The notes below the pieces were generated by a model. It did no database searches and was not told the DNA's origin. It saw nothing but the letters and a program-made list of their open reading frames with translations. The position numbers and the translations under genes were made by a program. Below are positions 54,101-63,675 of a stretch of DNA of 64,000 nucleotides, in pieces. Each line of letters begins with the position of its first letter. Positions within the stretch are counted from its first letter, which is position 1. Source of the stretch: Sediminibacterium sp. GTDB lineage: Bacteria > Bacteroidota > Bacteroidia > Chitinophagales > Chitinophagaceae. The stretch is from contig JAGOAO010000005.1 in assembly GCA_017983845.1 (NCBI GenBank), positions 10,033 to 74,032 on the forward strand, in the 5' to 3' direction.

Positions 54101-57100
54101 GGAAATTTTAATGCAGGTACAATCACAGCAGATGTATTAGGAACATCCACCAATGTAACTGGAATTGTTTTAGGTGCAAATGGTGGAACGGGTATAAACA
54201 ATACAGGTAAAACGATCACATTAGGCGGAGATATCAATACTGGGGGTGCCCTTGTTACAACAGGTACTACAGTTTCCAATGCTTCTGATATCACTTTTAA
54301 AACAACTGGAACAACTGATTTAGTTTTACCAACATCTGGTACGCTAACTACTTTAACAGGAAATGAACAATTAACAAATAAAACAATTAATGGATTGACC
54401 CCAACTGCATTGGCTGCAGGTTTCTCTATCGCTGGTGGTACAAGTTCAAAAACATTAACCGTAAATAATAATGCCACCGTGAGTGGAACGAATACAGGGG
54501 ATCAAACCATTACATTAACTGGAGACTTAACGGGATCTGGTACTGGAAGTTTTGCGACTACCCTTGCAAATAGTGGTGTTACTGCAGGCACATATGGATC
54601 TGCAACCTCCGTTCCAGCAATTACTGTAGATGCAAAAGGTAGAATAACCAATGTAACGAATACAACAATATCTGGTGTGTCTCCAGTAGGGTCTGCTATG
54701 TCTAGTGGTAAAATTATTGTTGGAGATGCAAGTAATGTTGCATCGATAGTAGACATGACTGGCGATGTAACCATTGACAATACAGGCGCTACTTTAATTG
54801 GAGCCGATAAAGTAACAACAAATAAAATTTTGAATAGTAATATTACTTATTCTAAAATTCAAAATGTAACAACTGGAAAAATCTTAGGTAGAGTCTCTGC
54901 TGGCAATGGTATTGTAGAGGAAGTTGCTACGACTGGTACAGGTGATGTGGTGAGAGCAATTAGTCCAACTTTGACTGGTGCACCTCAAACACCAACTCCT
55001 TTGGTTAGCTCTAATGATAATACCATCGCTAATACGCAATTTGTAACCAGGGCCATTGGTAATATTTCTGCTAGTTCTGTATCTGGTGTATTGCCTGGAT
55101 CAAATGGTGGTACTGGCGTAGATAATACTGGAAAGACAATTACTTTGGGTGGAAATTTAACAACAAGTGGTGCAAATAATTTAACGTTCACCACAACAGG
55201 TGCAACCAACGTGACTGTTCCAACTAGTGGTACATTGGCTACCACGGCTCAACTAGATGCGATTGCTGGAGGAAGTTTTTCTGGCGGTCAAATTACTGGT
55301 GTGATAGCTCCTGCAAACGGAGGAACAGGCATTGCGAATACGAATACGATCACACTAGGCGGCAATATAGTTACTGGTGCTGCATTTACAACTGCTGGTA
55401 CCACTGGTTTAAATGCTTCTGCAATTACTTTAAAAACGACTGCTGCTTCTACGCTAACATTACCAACTACTGGTGTTTTAGCTACATTGGATGGCACAGA
55501 AACACTAACTAATAAAACGATTACTGCAGCTACGAATACGATATCAGGATTAACCAATGCAAACTTATCAGGTACTGCCGGTATTACAGATGCCAACTTA
55601 GCAACGATCGCTACTGCAGGTAAAGTGTTAAATACTGCTACATCTGCAACTTCTAGTAATACGGCAAATGCAATTGTTTCAAGAGATGCGACTGGTAATT
55701 TTACTGCTGGAACAATCACAGCGAACTTAGCGGGTAATGCTGCAACTACTACCAAATTAGCTACTGCTCGCTCAATTTATGGGAATAGCTTTGATGGTAC
55801 AGCTGACTTAGGACAAGTGATAGCTGCTTCATACGGAGGAACAGGAAATGCGTACACAAAGTTTACAGGCGCAACTACTGCTGAAAAAATATATACTTTA
55901 CCAGATGCAAACACAACCATATTAACCACCAATGCTTTAATTACTCCTGCACAAGGTGGTACAGGTGTTGCCACTGCTGCAATGAATACATTTTTTGCAG
56001 GACCAGCTTCTGGTTCAGATGCTGCACCTTCATTTAGAATATTGACTGGCGCAGATTTACCTGCAGGTAGTGGATTGTATATTGCCAATAGTACATCATT
56101 GCAAGCGAGTTCAAATTTCAATATTAGCGGAGCAGGAATTGTTGGTGGAAGTTTAACTGCAGGATCTATTGTAAAACAAGGTGGAACTTCTGCTCAATTT
56201 TTAAAAGCGGATGGATCTGTGGATGCAAGAAGTTTTGCTACTTTAACTGGTACAGAAGCATTGACAAATAAATCCATCAATGGTATTACACCAACTGCAG
56301 TGACAACTGGATTCACATTAGCTGGAGGTTTAACAAATAGTAAAACATTAACGGTTGCTGCCGATGCGAATGTAGCTGGAACCAATACAGGTGATATGTC
56401 AATTGCAGGAGAGAATTATCTTTCTTTAACGAACCAGGTATTAACTGCAAATGCAGTAAACCTCTCTGGTTCTAATGTAACAGGATTATTAGCTGCAGCA
56501 AGGTTCCCGGCTTTAACAGGTGATATCACCAATACAGCTGGTGCAGTGGCAACTACGATTAGTGCAAATGCAGTTACGTCAACTAAGATTGCAGAAAATG
56601 CAGTGACTAGTACTAAGATCGCCGACAATGCAATTAGTTCTGCAAAAATTGCAACTTCTGCAGTTACCTTAGATAAGATTGCATCCATCTCAGTTCAAAA
56701 ATTATTAGGAAATAAATCTGCATCTGCAGCTGGAGCTCCTGGAGAAATTGCAATTGGTGCCGGTTTGGCCTTAGATGCAACCACTGGTGTTTTATCTGCA
56801 AGTGGCACAGGGGGCACCGTAACAGGAACTGGTACTGCAGGACAAATGCCTTATTGGTCTACTGCTAGTGGTTTGGGAAGTACCCCAAATTTTACTTGGG
56901 ATAATACGAATAAGAATTTAGAAATTGGCGAAGGTGTAAATTTGTCAGGTGTAGATAGTGATATACCATCAGGTGTAACAACACCAATTATTGGCATTGT
57001 TGGAAAAGTAAATAATCTAACTGAACAAACAATGTTGAGTATGAAGCGTCCATTGTTTTATGGAAATTCCGTTCCAGGTTTTGTTGATTTTGTAATGAAG

Positions 57101-60100
57101 GGAGGTAACAATTTGACAAAATTTGATATTAGGATGAATAACTTCACAAATCCTACAACTTTGGTGAATGTAATGACCTTTTTGACTCCAGGAGGCTATG
57201 TAGGTATTAATAATGCTGCCCCAACAGAAAAATTAGATGTTACTGGTAATATTCGTTTTAGCGGTGCATTAAAACCAAATAACCTTTCTGGAACTGCTGG
57301 ACAATTTTTAACAAGTCAGGGCGCGGGCACTCCAACATGGACAACGCCAGCCAATGCTACTTCGTCTGTTACTGGATTTCTAAGTAATACTGATTGGACA
57401 ACTTTTAATAACAAGTTTAGTTTACCTACTTTAACAAGTGGTTCGATTTTATTTTCAAACGGTACAACAATTGCACAAAATAATGCAAAACTATTTTGGG
57501 ATGCAACAAATAATCGATTAGGTATTGGTAATAGTGCACCTGCAAATACTTTGCATATCAATGCATCTACATACGATTATTTGAAATACGGTTTAGAAGA
57601 CGGCATGAACACATTAAAAATTGGTTTCAATACAACTGGCTGGGTATTTAGAACGGCTCAAAATTCCGGTAACACTTCTGACTTAAATATCATGTATGAT
57701 AATGGTACTACTAAAACTGGTCGTATCACATTAAATCAAATAGGTGGTGTTGGTATCACGGGAGATTTAACTGCATCTGGTGATGTCACTGCTGTTGATG
57801 GGGCTTTTACCACATTAAAAGTAGGCACATCTGGTTTCTCTGCATCTGCAACGAATGTAGGTATACTCAATTCGGCACCTTCATCTAAGTTTCATATTGG
57901 TACAGATGCACAGCATGCATTAAAATATGATTTTGATGCAGGATCTAGTGTATTGCAATTAACTAGAGGTACTACCTACGCGTTTAAATTTGCGACTACA
58001 CAAAACAGTGGTGTGATGGATAGAATGGTGATGTCTTACGTGAATGGAGCAACCACAACTGAATTAGTTACTTATGATAATTCTGGTACTACCAACGTTG
58101 TTAAATTAGCAACACCTTCGTTTAAGTTTACAGGCGGTACGCCGGCTTTAGGAAAAGTGCTTACATCGGATGCAACCGGAAACGCAAGCTGGTCTGTATT
58201 AAATGCAGTTTCTTCTGTAGGTGCAATTGCAGGAACATCAAATGCCAATGGAGCAACCATTACTTCTGGAGTGTTAAATTTAACACCTGCGGATGAAACC
58301 AATGGTGGTTTAATGACAACCGGTGCTCAGTTATTTTCAGGCAATAAAAGGTTTTTAGGCTTATTGACGTTAAATGATAAAATACAACTTAATTTTTCTG
58401 GTGCTGCTGGCGGTGGTGTTGAATTTACTGGAGATGGTGATATAGCTGATAATAATGATGGGTATGCTACAGTTAGATTTACAAATGGTTTAAAAATTAA
58501 TAATGCGAAAGGTAGTTTAGGTACAACTACTAAAATTACATTAGGTAACGATGGTGTTATAGAAACATTAGGTTTAAAATTAACCGGTGGTACTCCTGGT
58601 GCTGGAAAGGTTTTAATTTCAGATGCAAATGGTGTAGCATCATGGGCTAGTAATTCACCTACTTCATTAAGTGGAGGCGTTGCTGGTTCACTTCCGTATC
58701 AATCGGCAGCTGGCACCACTGCGTTTACTGCTGCAGGAACAAATGGTCAAATTTTAACTTCTACTGGCACTACAGCGCCAGCATGGACTTCTGTTTTGTC
58801 TGTTGCTCAAGGAGGTACGGGTACATCAACACAGAATTTTGTGGACTTGAGTACTGATCAAATTATTTCAGGCACGAAAACATTTAATACTCCACTCATT
58901 TCTAACTCAATTAAGATTGGAAAAGGTGGTGGACAAGGTGAACAAAATACTGCTATTGGAACTAGTTTAGGAACTGGCACTGGATCCAGAAATACTGCAA
59001 TCGGGTATAATTCTATGAGTGGTTATACAGGCACTGGAACTGGCAACAATACTTCTGTAGGATATCAAAATTCAGTATCTCTATCCACAGGCCAACAAAA
59101 TACATCAATTGGTGCCGAAGCATTAATGTCTCTCTCAACAGCCAATGCAAATACTTCAATTGGTGCACAATCTTTAATGGCTTCCACTGGGGCCAATAAT
59201 ACCGCATTAGGCTATAGTACTGCTGCAATTATTGGGGCAGGAACTAACAATACCTTCTTGGGTGCTTATTCAAATGCAAATCTTGCAACTAGAACAAATG
59301 CCACTGCAGTAGGTTATGGAGCAATTGTAACGGCAGATAATACCATTCAATTAGGTAATACAAGTGTCACTACGATTAGTACGACAGGTACATTTAGCAC
59401 AAGTGGATCAATAAATGCAAGCGGTGCAATTACTACACCAATTTACGCATCTACTCCTGTTGCTTTGACAGCGGGAGCTACAATCACTTGGTCGCCATTG
59501 TCTGGATTGAATGCAAGTGTTACTTTGAATGCAAATAGTACTTTGGCTTTTGGCTCAACACCGCCTGCAGGGTCTAGTGGAACTTTAATTGTTACACAGC
59601 CTGCAACAGGGGGGCCTTATAATTTAACCTTGCCAACTGTGGCTGGTAAAACAAATAAAGTACTAGGCTCTTCATCCGGCATTCTACTTTCTACTACCGC
59701 TAGCGCAAAAGATATTGTAAGTTTCTTTTATGATGGCAATGATTTTTATTGGAATGTGGGTATGGGTTACGGGATGGCGCAAAATGTTTCTGCGAATACA
59801 GTTTCAGGTGGTGAAGCAGGCGCTATACTTTATCAAACTGCTGCAAATACAACTGGGTTTTCTGCGGCAGGGACAACCGGACAATATTTAAGATCTAATG
59901 GTACAACTGCACCAACTTGGTCTACCATTTCTAATGCATCTGCTTCTGCTTCAGGTTTATTATCAAGTGCAGATTGGACAACGTTTAATAGCAAACAAAA
60001 TTCAATTACAAATCCTGTAACAGGTACGGGTGTAATTAGTGCATTACCTTTTTGGTCTAGTACTTCGGCTTTAGCTAGTAATTATACATCAGGAAGTACC

Positions 60101-61339
60101 TATACGAATGGACTTTATTGGGACAATACAAATGGCAGGTTAGGTGTGAATACTAAACTGCCAACATCTGCATTTCAAGTGGGTGATGCAGGTTCATCTG
60201 AAAATACGAAGTATACAACAGCTTTAAATTTTGATTATGACCTTAGTCAAAATTCATCACTCTCTTTAAAAACCAGGAATGAGAAATTTGAAATTCGGAC
60301 GGTGTCAAGTTCTGGAGTTTGGAATGGGCTACATTTTTCTTATAATCCTACTTCTAGCACTATTGGATCTCGGATAGATTTCATGTCTTTTGATCCAGGT
60401 AGTCAAGTTGTGACTTTTAATAAACTAAGACTAGCAGGTAATGGCGCTGGTGCAGGAAAATTTCTAGTATCTGATGCATCAGGAAATGGCACATGGACAA
60501 GTGGCAGTTTTGTTGACTTATCAACTGCTCAAAATATTGGAGGTACTAAAACATTTACAGCAAGTGGTAATGGCGCAATAGTGAATAATAATTTAACTGT
60601 GAATGCTGCTGGAACTTCTGGTCAGGGAATTGTATTTTCTGATGATGGAGACATCGTAGATATGAATGATGGGGCTGCTACATTCCGTTTTTCTGGAGGC
60701 GTAAAAATCAACAATGGTAAAAGTGCATTAGGCACTACCAATGCAATCACTTTATCGAATAATGGAAATATCAATGCAACAGGAAGTATTACGTCGGCTG
60801 GTAGTATAGTTGCAGGCGCAATCACTTATCCCAATGTTGCTGGCACCAATGGTTATGTATTAACGACTAATGGAACCAATACAGCTACTTGGGCTGCTCC
60901 GTCGGGTGCAGTTTCTGGTGGAACTACTAATGCAATTCCAAAATATACGAGTGCAACTGCATTAGGTGCAAGTAGTATTACAGATGATGGCACTAATATC
61001 TCATTCAGTAATAAAACCGTTGCAGGAGGAAGTGCTGCAGTGAATAGTGCATCTATTGTTGCTGCAACAACTGCCTATACTTTAACACAATCTGATAATG
61101 GAAAAGTCATTAACTGTGCGAATACAGGTGCATTAACTATAACGATACCATCTGGTTTAACTGCCGGATTTAACTGTATGATAGTTCAAATGGCAGCTGG
61201 ATCAGTTACAATTAGTGCAGGTTCAAGTGTAACAATCTACAATCGTTCTAATTATTCTAAAACTGGAGGACAGTATGCTATTGCAACGATTGTTTCTCCA
61301 AATACTAATGTGTTTATCACTGGAGGCGACATGCAATAA
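51200..61339 (+). CDS. Giant surface fibre protein (3379 residues) with tail-fibre and YadA-head-like modules
   Basis: Signal peptide MFKKIQHLIFIGLFFISNSVFAQ, then a Bacteroidota surface-protein N-domain (FQAVARDANGN). Residues about 296-867 are 22 consecutive 26-residue units of two types (DTAAMLLPYAIRSNTEAS and DTATMLSSYYNKTAxDARLDLK). Then come modules known from phage tail fibres: TGTPTAPTATAGDISTQIAT, LTNKTINGLTPTA, AVTSTKIAENAVTSTKIAD and DWTTFNNK. A YadA/trimeric-adhesin-head-like stretch lies at about 2580-2720 (NTAIGYNSM, NTSVGYQNS, NTALGYS). No endosialidase chaperone, no clear type IX C-terminal signal and no YadA anchor are seen. Probably a long trimeric surface fibre. Co-transcribed with the next two genes. 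Confidence 0.85.
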   Translation: MFKKIQHLIFIGLFFISNSVFAQITPDGILFQAVARDANGNAAAGRNIYAKVTILKGTATGTVTYAETFKVVSTDDGIFTIVIGKGTRTAGATGLTNINWNADYYYVNIKIAIEPSLPTPGWLVESEYVDMGTSQLWSVPYALFASRSTIADSALSVSAIVPSTKGGTGVDNGSNFISTNKNLTFKGVGDLTVTTTGTSDIVFPTSGLLANQQYVSDRIGADTISLSNRINAIGIASGNATTLKLNIGDTASMLNPYLRKLDTASLSRRIDIKLDSAQIPGIIAPYLVNVAGVKYVDTAAMLSPYAIRSNTEASINAKVNITDTASMLSSYYNKTAADARLNLKTNNTDTAAMLLPYAIRSNTEASINTKVNISDTAAMLSNYYNKTAADAGLNLKTNNTDTAAMLLPYAIRSNTEASINAKVNITDTASMLSSYYNKTAADARLNLKTNNTDTAAMLLPYAIRSNTEASINAKVNIADTAAMLSNYYNKTAADAGLNLKTNNTDTAAMLLPYAIRSNTEASLDAKVNITDTATMLSSYYNKTAADARLDLKQNTADTATMLSSYYNKTATDARLDLKQNTADTATMLSSYYNKTATDARLDLKVNTADTATMLSSYYNKTATDARLDLKVNTADTATMLSSYYNKTATDARLDLKVNTADTAAMLLPYALASNVSTNVGLKLNVSDTSAMLSSFYNKTAADARLDLKVNSADTATMLLPYAIRSNTEASINERVKISDTATMLLPYAIRSNTEASINEKVNIADTAAMLLPYALASNVTNNVGLKVNISDTASMLLPYAIRSNTEASINERVNISDTATMLSSYYNKTASDSRLDLKVNNSDTASMLLPYAIRSNTIASLDLKAPLISPALTGTPTAPTATAGDISTQIATTAFVAASITNSTTPDATTTSKGKLQLTNDLGGTADLPTVEKVGGSTAANINAATTLANAATASNTANAIVKRDANGNFNAGTITADVLGTSTNVTGIVLGANGGTGINNTGKTITLGGDINTGGALVTTGTTVSNASDITFKTTGTTDLVLPTSGTLTTLTGNEQLTNKTINGLTPTALAAGFSIAGGTSSKTLTVNNNATVSGTNTGDQTITLTGDLTGSGTGSFATTLANSGVTAGTYGSATSVPAITVDAKGRITNVTNTTISGVSPVGSAMSSGKIIVGDASNVASIVDMTGDVTIDNTGATLIGADKVTTNKILNSNITYSKIQNVTTGKILGRVSAGNGIVEEVATTGTGDVVRAISPTLTGAPQTPTPLVSSNDNTIANTQFVTRAIGNISASSVSGVLPGSNGGTGVDNTGKTITLGGNLTTSGANNLTFTTTGATNVTVPTSGTLATTAQLDAIAGGSFSGGQITGVIAPANGGTGIANTNTITLGGNIVTGAAFTTAGTTGLNASAITLKTTAASTLTLPTTGVLATLDGTETLTNKTITAATNTISGLTNANLSGTAGITDANLATIATAGKVLNTATSATSSNTANAIVSRDATGNFTAGTITANLAGNAATTTKLATARSIYGNSFDGTADLGQVIAASYGGTGNAYTKFTGATTAEKIYTLPDANTTILTTNALITPAQGGTGVATAAMNTFFAGPASGSDAAPSFRILTGADLPAGSGLYIANSTSLQASSNFNISGAGIVGGSLTAGSIVKQGGTSAQFLKADGSVDARSFATLTGTEALTNKSINGITPTAVTTGFTLAGGLTNSKTLTVAADANVAGTNTGDMSIAGENYLSLTNQVLTANAVNLSGSNVTGLLAAARFPALTGDITNTAGAVATTISANAVTSTKIAENAVTSTKIADNAISSAKIATSAVTLDKIASISVQKLLGNKSASAAGAPGEIAIGAGLALDATTGVLSASGTGGTVTGTGTAGQMPYWSTASGLGSTPNFTWDNTNKNLEIGEGVNLSGVDSDIPSGVTTPIIGIVGKVNNLTEQTMLSMKRPLFYGNSVPGFVDFVMKGGNNLTKFDIRMNNFTNPTTLVNVMTFLTPGGYVGINNAAPTEKLDVTGNIRFSGALKPNNLSGTAGQFLTSQGAGTPTWTTPANATSSVTGFLSNTDWTTFNNKFSLPTLTSGSILFSNGTTIAQNNAKLFWDATNNRLGIGNSAPANTLHINASTYDYLKYGLEDGMNTLKIGFNTTGWVFRTAQNSGNTSDLNIMYDNGTTKTGRITLNQIGGVGITGDLTASGDVTAVDGAFTTLKVGTSGFSASATNVGILNSAPSSKFHIGTDAQHALKYDFDAGSSVLQLTRGTTYAFKFATTQNSGVMDRMVMSYVNGATTTELVTYDNSGTTNVVKLATPSFKFTGGTPALGKVLTSDATGNASWSVLNAVSSVGAIAGTSNANGATITSGVLNLTPADETNGGLMTTGAQLFSGNKRFLGLLTLNDKIQLNFSGAAGGGVEFTGDGDIADNNDGYATVRFTNGLKINNAKGSLGTTTKITLGNDGVIETLGLKLTGGTPGAGKVLISDANGVASWASNSPTSLSGGVAGSLPYQSAAGTTAFTAAGTNGQILTSTGTTAPAWTSVLSVAQGGTGTSTQNFVDLSTDQIISGTKTFNTPLISNSIKIGKGGGQGEQNTAIGTSLGTGTGSRNTAIGYNSMSGYTGTGTGNNTSVGYQNSVSLSTGQQNTSIGAEALMSLSTANANTSIGAQSLMASTGANNTALGYSTAAIIGAGTNNTFLGAYSNANLATRTNATAVGYGAIVTADNTIQLGNTSVTTISTTGTFSTSGSINASGAITTPIYASTPVALTAGATITWSPLSGLNASVTLNANSTLAFGSTPPAGSSGTLIVTQPATGGPYNLTLPTVAGKTNKVLGSSSGILLSTTASAKDIVSFFYDGNDFYWNVGMGYGMAQNVSANTVSGGEAGAILYQTAANTTGFSAAGTTGQYLRSNGTTAPTWSTISNASASASGLLSSADWTTFNSKQNSITNPVTGTGVISALPFWSSTSALASNYTSGSTYTNGLYWDNTNGRLGVNTKLPTSAFQVGDAGSSENTKYTTALNFDYDLSQNSSLSLKTRNEKFEIRTVSSSGVWNGLHFSYNPTSSTIGSRIDFMSFDPGSQVVTFNKLRLAGNGAGAGKFLVSDASGNGTWTSGSFVDLSTAQNIGGTKTFTASGNGAIVNNNLTVNAAGTSGQGIVFSDDGDIVDMNDGAATFRFSGGVKINNGKSALGTTNAITLSNNGNINATGSITSAGSIVAGAITYPNVAGTNGYVLTTNGTNTATWAAPSGAVSGGTTNAIPKYTSATALGASSITDDGTNISFSNKTVAGGSAAVNSASIVAATTAYTLTQSDNGKVINCANTGALTITIPSGLTAGFNCMIVQMAAGSVTISAGSSVTIYNRSNYSKTGGQYAIATIVSPNTNVFITGGDMQ
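52085..53800 (+). repeat. 22 tandem 78-bp repeats in the giant fibre gene
   Basis: Every unit is exactly 26 codons. A/B types alternate as a 156-bp higher-order repeat in 52085-52786. Four nearly identical B units run at 52859-53170, which signals recent expansion. The regular length without indels suggests selection on register, as in trimeric coiled or beta-layered fibres. Confidence 0.92.
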
Positions 61340-61347
61340 TAAGTAAG

Positions 61348-63675
61348 ATGAAAAAAACTTTTCTACTTTGTTTGATGCTATGTAGCATGTTTCATATACA
61401 TGCTCAAATGGTGATGTCAAGCTTTCAACCATCCAACTACGCGAGTAGTTATAATAGAACTTTAAGTTCCATTGAAGTCTTGGTGGTGGGTGCTGGCGGA
61501 GGAGCAGGTGGTGGTGATCAATCTTATTATGGTGGAGGAGGTGGCGGTGGAGCAGCAGTATATGCAAAAATAAATAACTTAAATACTAATTCGTTCACAA
61601 TTGCTGTAGGTGGAGGTGGTGGTATTGGTTCAACTTGTGTGTTAAACACTGGAGGTGGTATTGCAGGCTCGAACGGAGGTGGCGCTGGAGGTGCAGCAGG
61701 TAATGCTGGGTGCTCTGGTGGTGGTGGAGGTGGTGGTGGTTGGTCTGGTGTGTATAGTGGTTCGAATTATTATGTGGTAGCTGGTGGTGGAGCTGGAGGT
61801 GGTGGCTCGCATGAGGGCTTTGCAAATAATAGACCAGCACCTGGTGGTGGCATTCAAACTGGCGGTGCTAATGGGAACAATATGACTGGAGGCGCAGGTG
61901 TTCAATATACTGCTGATGGCGGCGGCGGCGGAGGAGGAGGAGGAGGTTTTTATGGTGGTGCAGGACAAAATCCCAATTCAGCAACTTATAATTACACGGG
62001 TAGTGGAGGGGCTAACTACCAACACCCTAATTTTACATCGGGTGCAGCCATTTATAATGGCAATAATAGTTCAGGCAACGATGCGAATGGGAATCCTGGC
62101 GCTGCAGTCGTTGTGGCTAATGCTGCTGACTTTGGATACACAAATAATAAAGGTGCTGGAGGTGCTGGCCCTTTAATTGGAGGATCTAGTGGCTCTTCAG
62201 GACTTGATGGGGTGGTTGTAATCAGGTACAAAGGTCCACAAGTTGCCACAGGAGGAGAATACACTAGTATTAATGGGTATTCAATACATACATTCACAAG
62301 CAATGGAACATTTTCATTTTTAGCTTTACCTGTTAAAGGTGCGATGGCGCATTATATGGCCAATGAATTTGCAACTGGTGCAACACCCACAGTGTGGCAT
62401 GACCAATCTGGAAATGGATACCATGCCACCATGACTGGCATGACTGCAAATATTAGTAGTGTAAACTTAAAAAATAATATAGTACTTCAAGGGTCAAGTA
62501 CTTCTTCAGTTCTTTTCCCTGTTTTTGCAAACTGGACGGTTAATAGTAAATACACCATTTTTGTTGTAGAGCGTTATACTAGTACGAGCACAACACTTCA
62601 AAAAAGAATTATCACAGAGTACACTAGCAATAATTGGTTAACGGGTCATTGGATGGGTAATGTAGGTGTTTCTTTTCACAATGCATGGATTACAGATCAA
62701 CCCAATGGAATTACAACAGCTACAGGCACAGATTGGATTGTATTCACCGACCAAACTGCCTATTCTCGTTGTAATGGCACGGTTGTTTCTAAATACCCCC
62801 CTGGTGTAAATATTGGTTTTAATCAACTTGCAATTAATCATCCATCTTCAACTTGGTATCCTGAAAGATCTAATTTTGAAATGGCTGAATTTATTATTTA
62901 TCCAAGAGAATTAAATAGTCAGGAAATTAATTTTGTGGAAACCTATCTTATTAATAAATATGGTGTTGCAGGTAGCAATGATGGCCTCATGTTAAATTTA
63001 GATGCTTCTAATAAACAATCCTATGATGGTAATGGAACCACTTGGACAGATGTGGTTTCAGGGAATCAAGTAGAATGGTCAAGTGCACTTGCTCCAAATT
63101 TTAATATTGTAAATGGAGTATCTGCTTTTGTTACTTCGCCAACCATTGGTACTACAAGATCCATGGTTTCATCTGGATATACGAATTTAAGAGAAGGAAA
63201 TGGTGCCTACTCTGTTATGGCTATTTTTAAACCTAATAGTTTAAGTCCGGCGGTGTTGGTAAGTATGGGACCGGCTTCAAGTACCTGTGATGGTTCAATT
63301 ATACATTCAATTGGAATTGGTACTGGTGGAAAATTTGCTGGTGGAGCCTGTGGTAGTTTAGGCACTTGGACTTTATCAACAGGAGCAACTCCAACAACAA
63401 GTAAATTTTGGTGTGTAACCACCACTTTTACAGGGGGCACTAATGGAACTGAAACAGTCTATGTAGATGGTGTATCTGACAAAACAGCAACTATGACGAC
63501 CAATACACCGGCGAATGCTATCAATAAATTTACGGTGGGTTGGTTAAGGGATGCGGAACCTCAATATAATATGGATGCCAATGTTGCTGTAATTCTTTAC
63601 TATAACAGAGCGTTAGCTGCATCGGAAGTTTTAGCGTTATACAAAAAATATAAATTAAAATTAGGTTTGCCATGA
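61348..63675 (+). CDS. Secreted Gly-rich and LamG-domain surface protein
   Basis: 775 residues. Signal peptide to about residue 20 (MFHIHAQ). Residues about 35-320 form a glycine-rich domain opening with VLVVGAGGGAGGG and closing with VVIRYKGPQ, the layout of Gly-rich receptor-binding domains in phage tail adhesins. Two LamG/concanavalin-like domains follow (about 330-530, WHDQSGNGYHAT; about 545-775, LDASNKQSYDGNGTTWTD). It starts 8 nt after the giant gene and overlaps the next, so it is one operon. Probably a fibre-associated tip or binding protein. Triplet runs GGC and GGA at 61918-61946 could vary in length in frame. Confidence 0.8.
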   Translation: MKKTFLLCLMLCSMFHIHAQMVMSSFQPSNYASSYNRTLSSIEVLVVGAGGGAGGGDQSYYGGGGGGGAAVYAKINNLNTNSFTIAVGGGGGIGSTCVLNTGGGIAGSNGGGAGGAAGNAGCSGGGGGGGGWSGVYSGSNYYVVAGGGAGGGGSHEGFANNRPAPGGGIQTGGANGNNMTGGAGVQYTADGGGGGGGGGGFYGGAGQNPNSATYNYTGSGGANYQHPNFTSGAAIYNGNNSSGNDANGNPGAAVVVANAADFGYTNNKGAGGAGPLIGGSSGSSGLDGVVVIRYKGPQVATGGEYTSINGYSIHTFTSNGTFSFLALPVKGAMAHYMANEFATGATPTVWHDQSGNGYHATMTGMTANISSVNLKNNIVLQGSSTSSVLFPVFANWTVNSKYTIFVVERYTSTSTTLQKRIITEYTSNNWLTGHWMGNVGVSFHNAWITDQPNGITTATGTDWIVFTDQTAYSRCNGTVVSKYPPGVNIGFNQLAINHPSSTWYPERSNFEMAEFIIYPRELNSQEINFVETYLINKYGVAGSNDGLMLNLDASNKQSYDGNGTTWTDVVSGNQVEWSSALAPNFNIVNGVSAFVTSPTIGTTRSMVSSGYTNLREGNGAYSVMAIFKPNSLSPAVLVSMGPASSTCDGSIIHSIGIGTGGKFAGGACGSLGTWTLSTGATPTTSKFWCVTTTFTGGTNGTETVYVDGVSDKTATMTTNTPANAINKFTVGWLRDAEPQYNMDANVAVILYYNRALAASEVLALYKKYKLKLGLP

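Noticed and set aside
53947..56688. Several minus-strand Val/Ala/Pro-rich ORFs opposite the giant fibre gene
   Set aside because: They mirror the Thr/Gly/Ala-rich repeats of the plus strand, have no starts with context, and their composition follows from antisense reading.
51200..61339. Type IX secretion C-terminal signal on the giant protein
   Set aside because: The C-terminus (ending FITGGDMQ) shows no recognisable type A or B signal, so secretion through a type IX pathway is not claimed.
61223..62303. Minus-strand His/Ser/Pro-rich ORFs opposite the Gly-rich gene
   Set aside because: Antisense readings of GGN codons give His, Pro, Ser and Thr runs; no signal or domain supports them.
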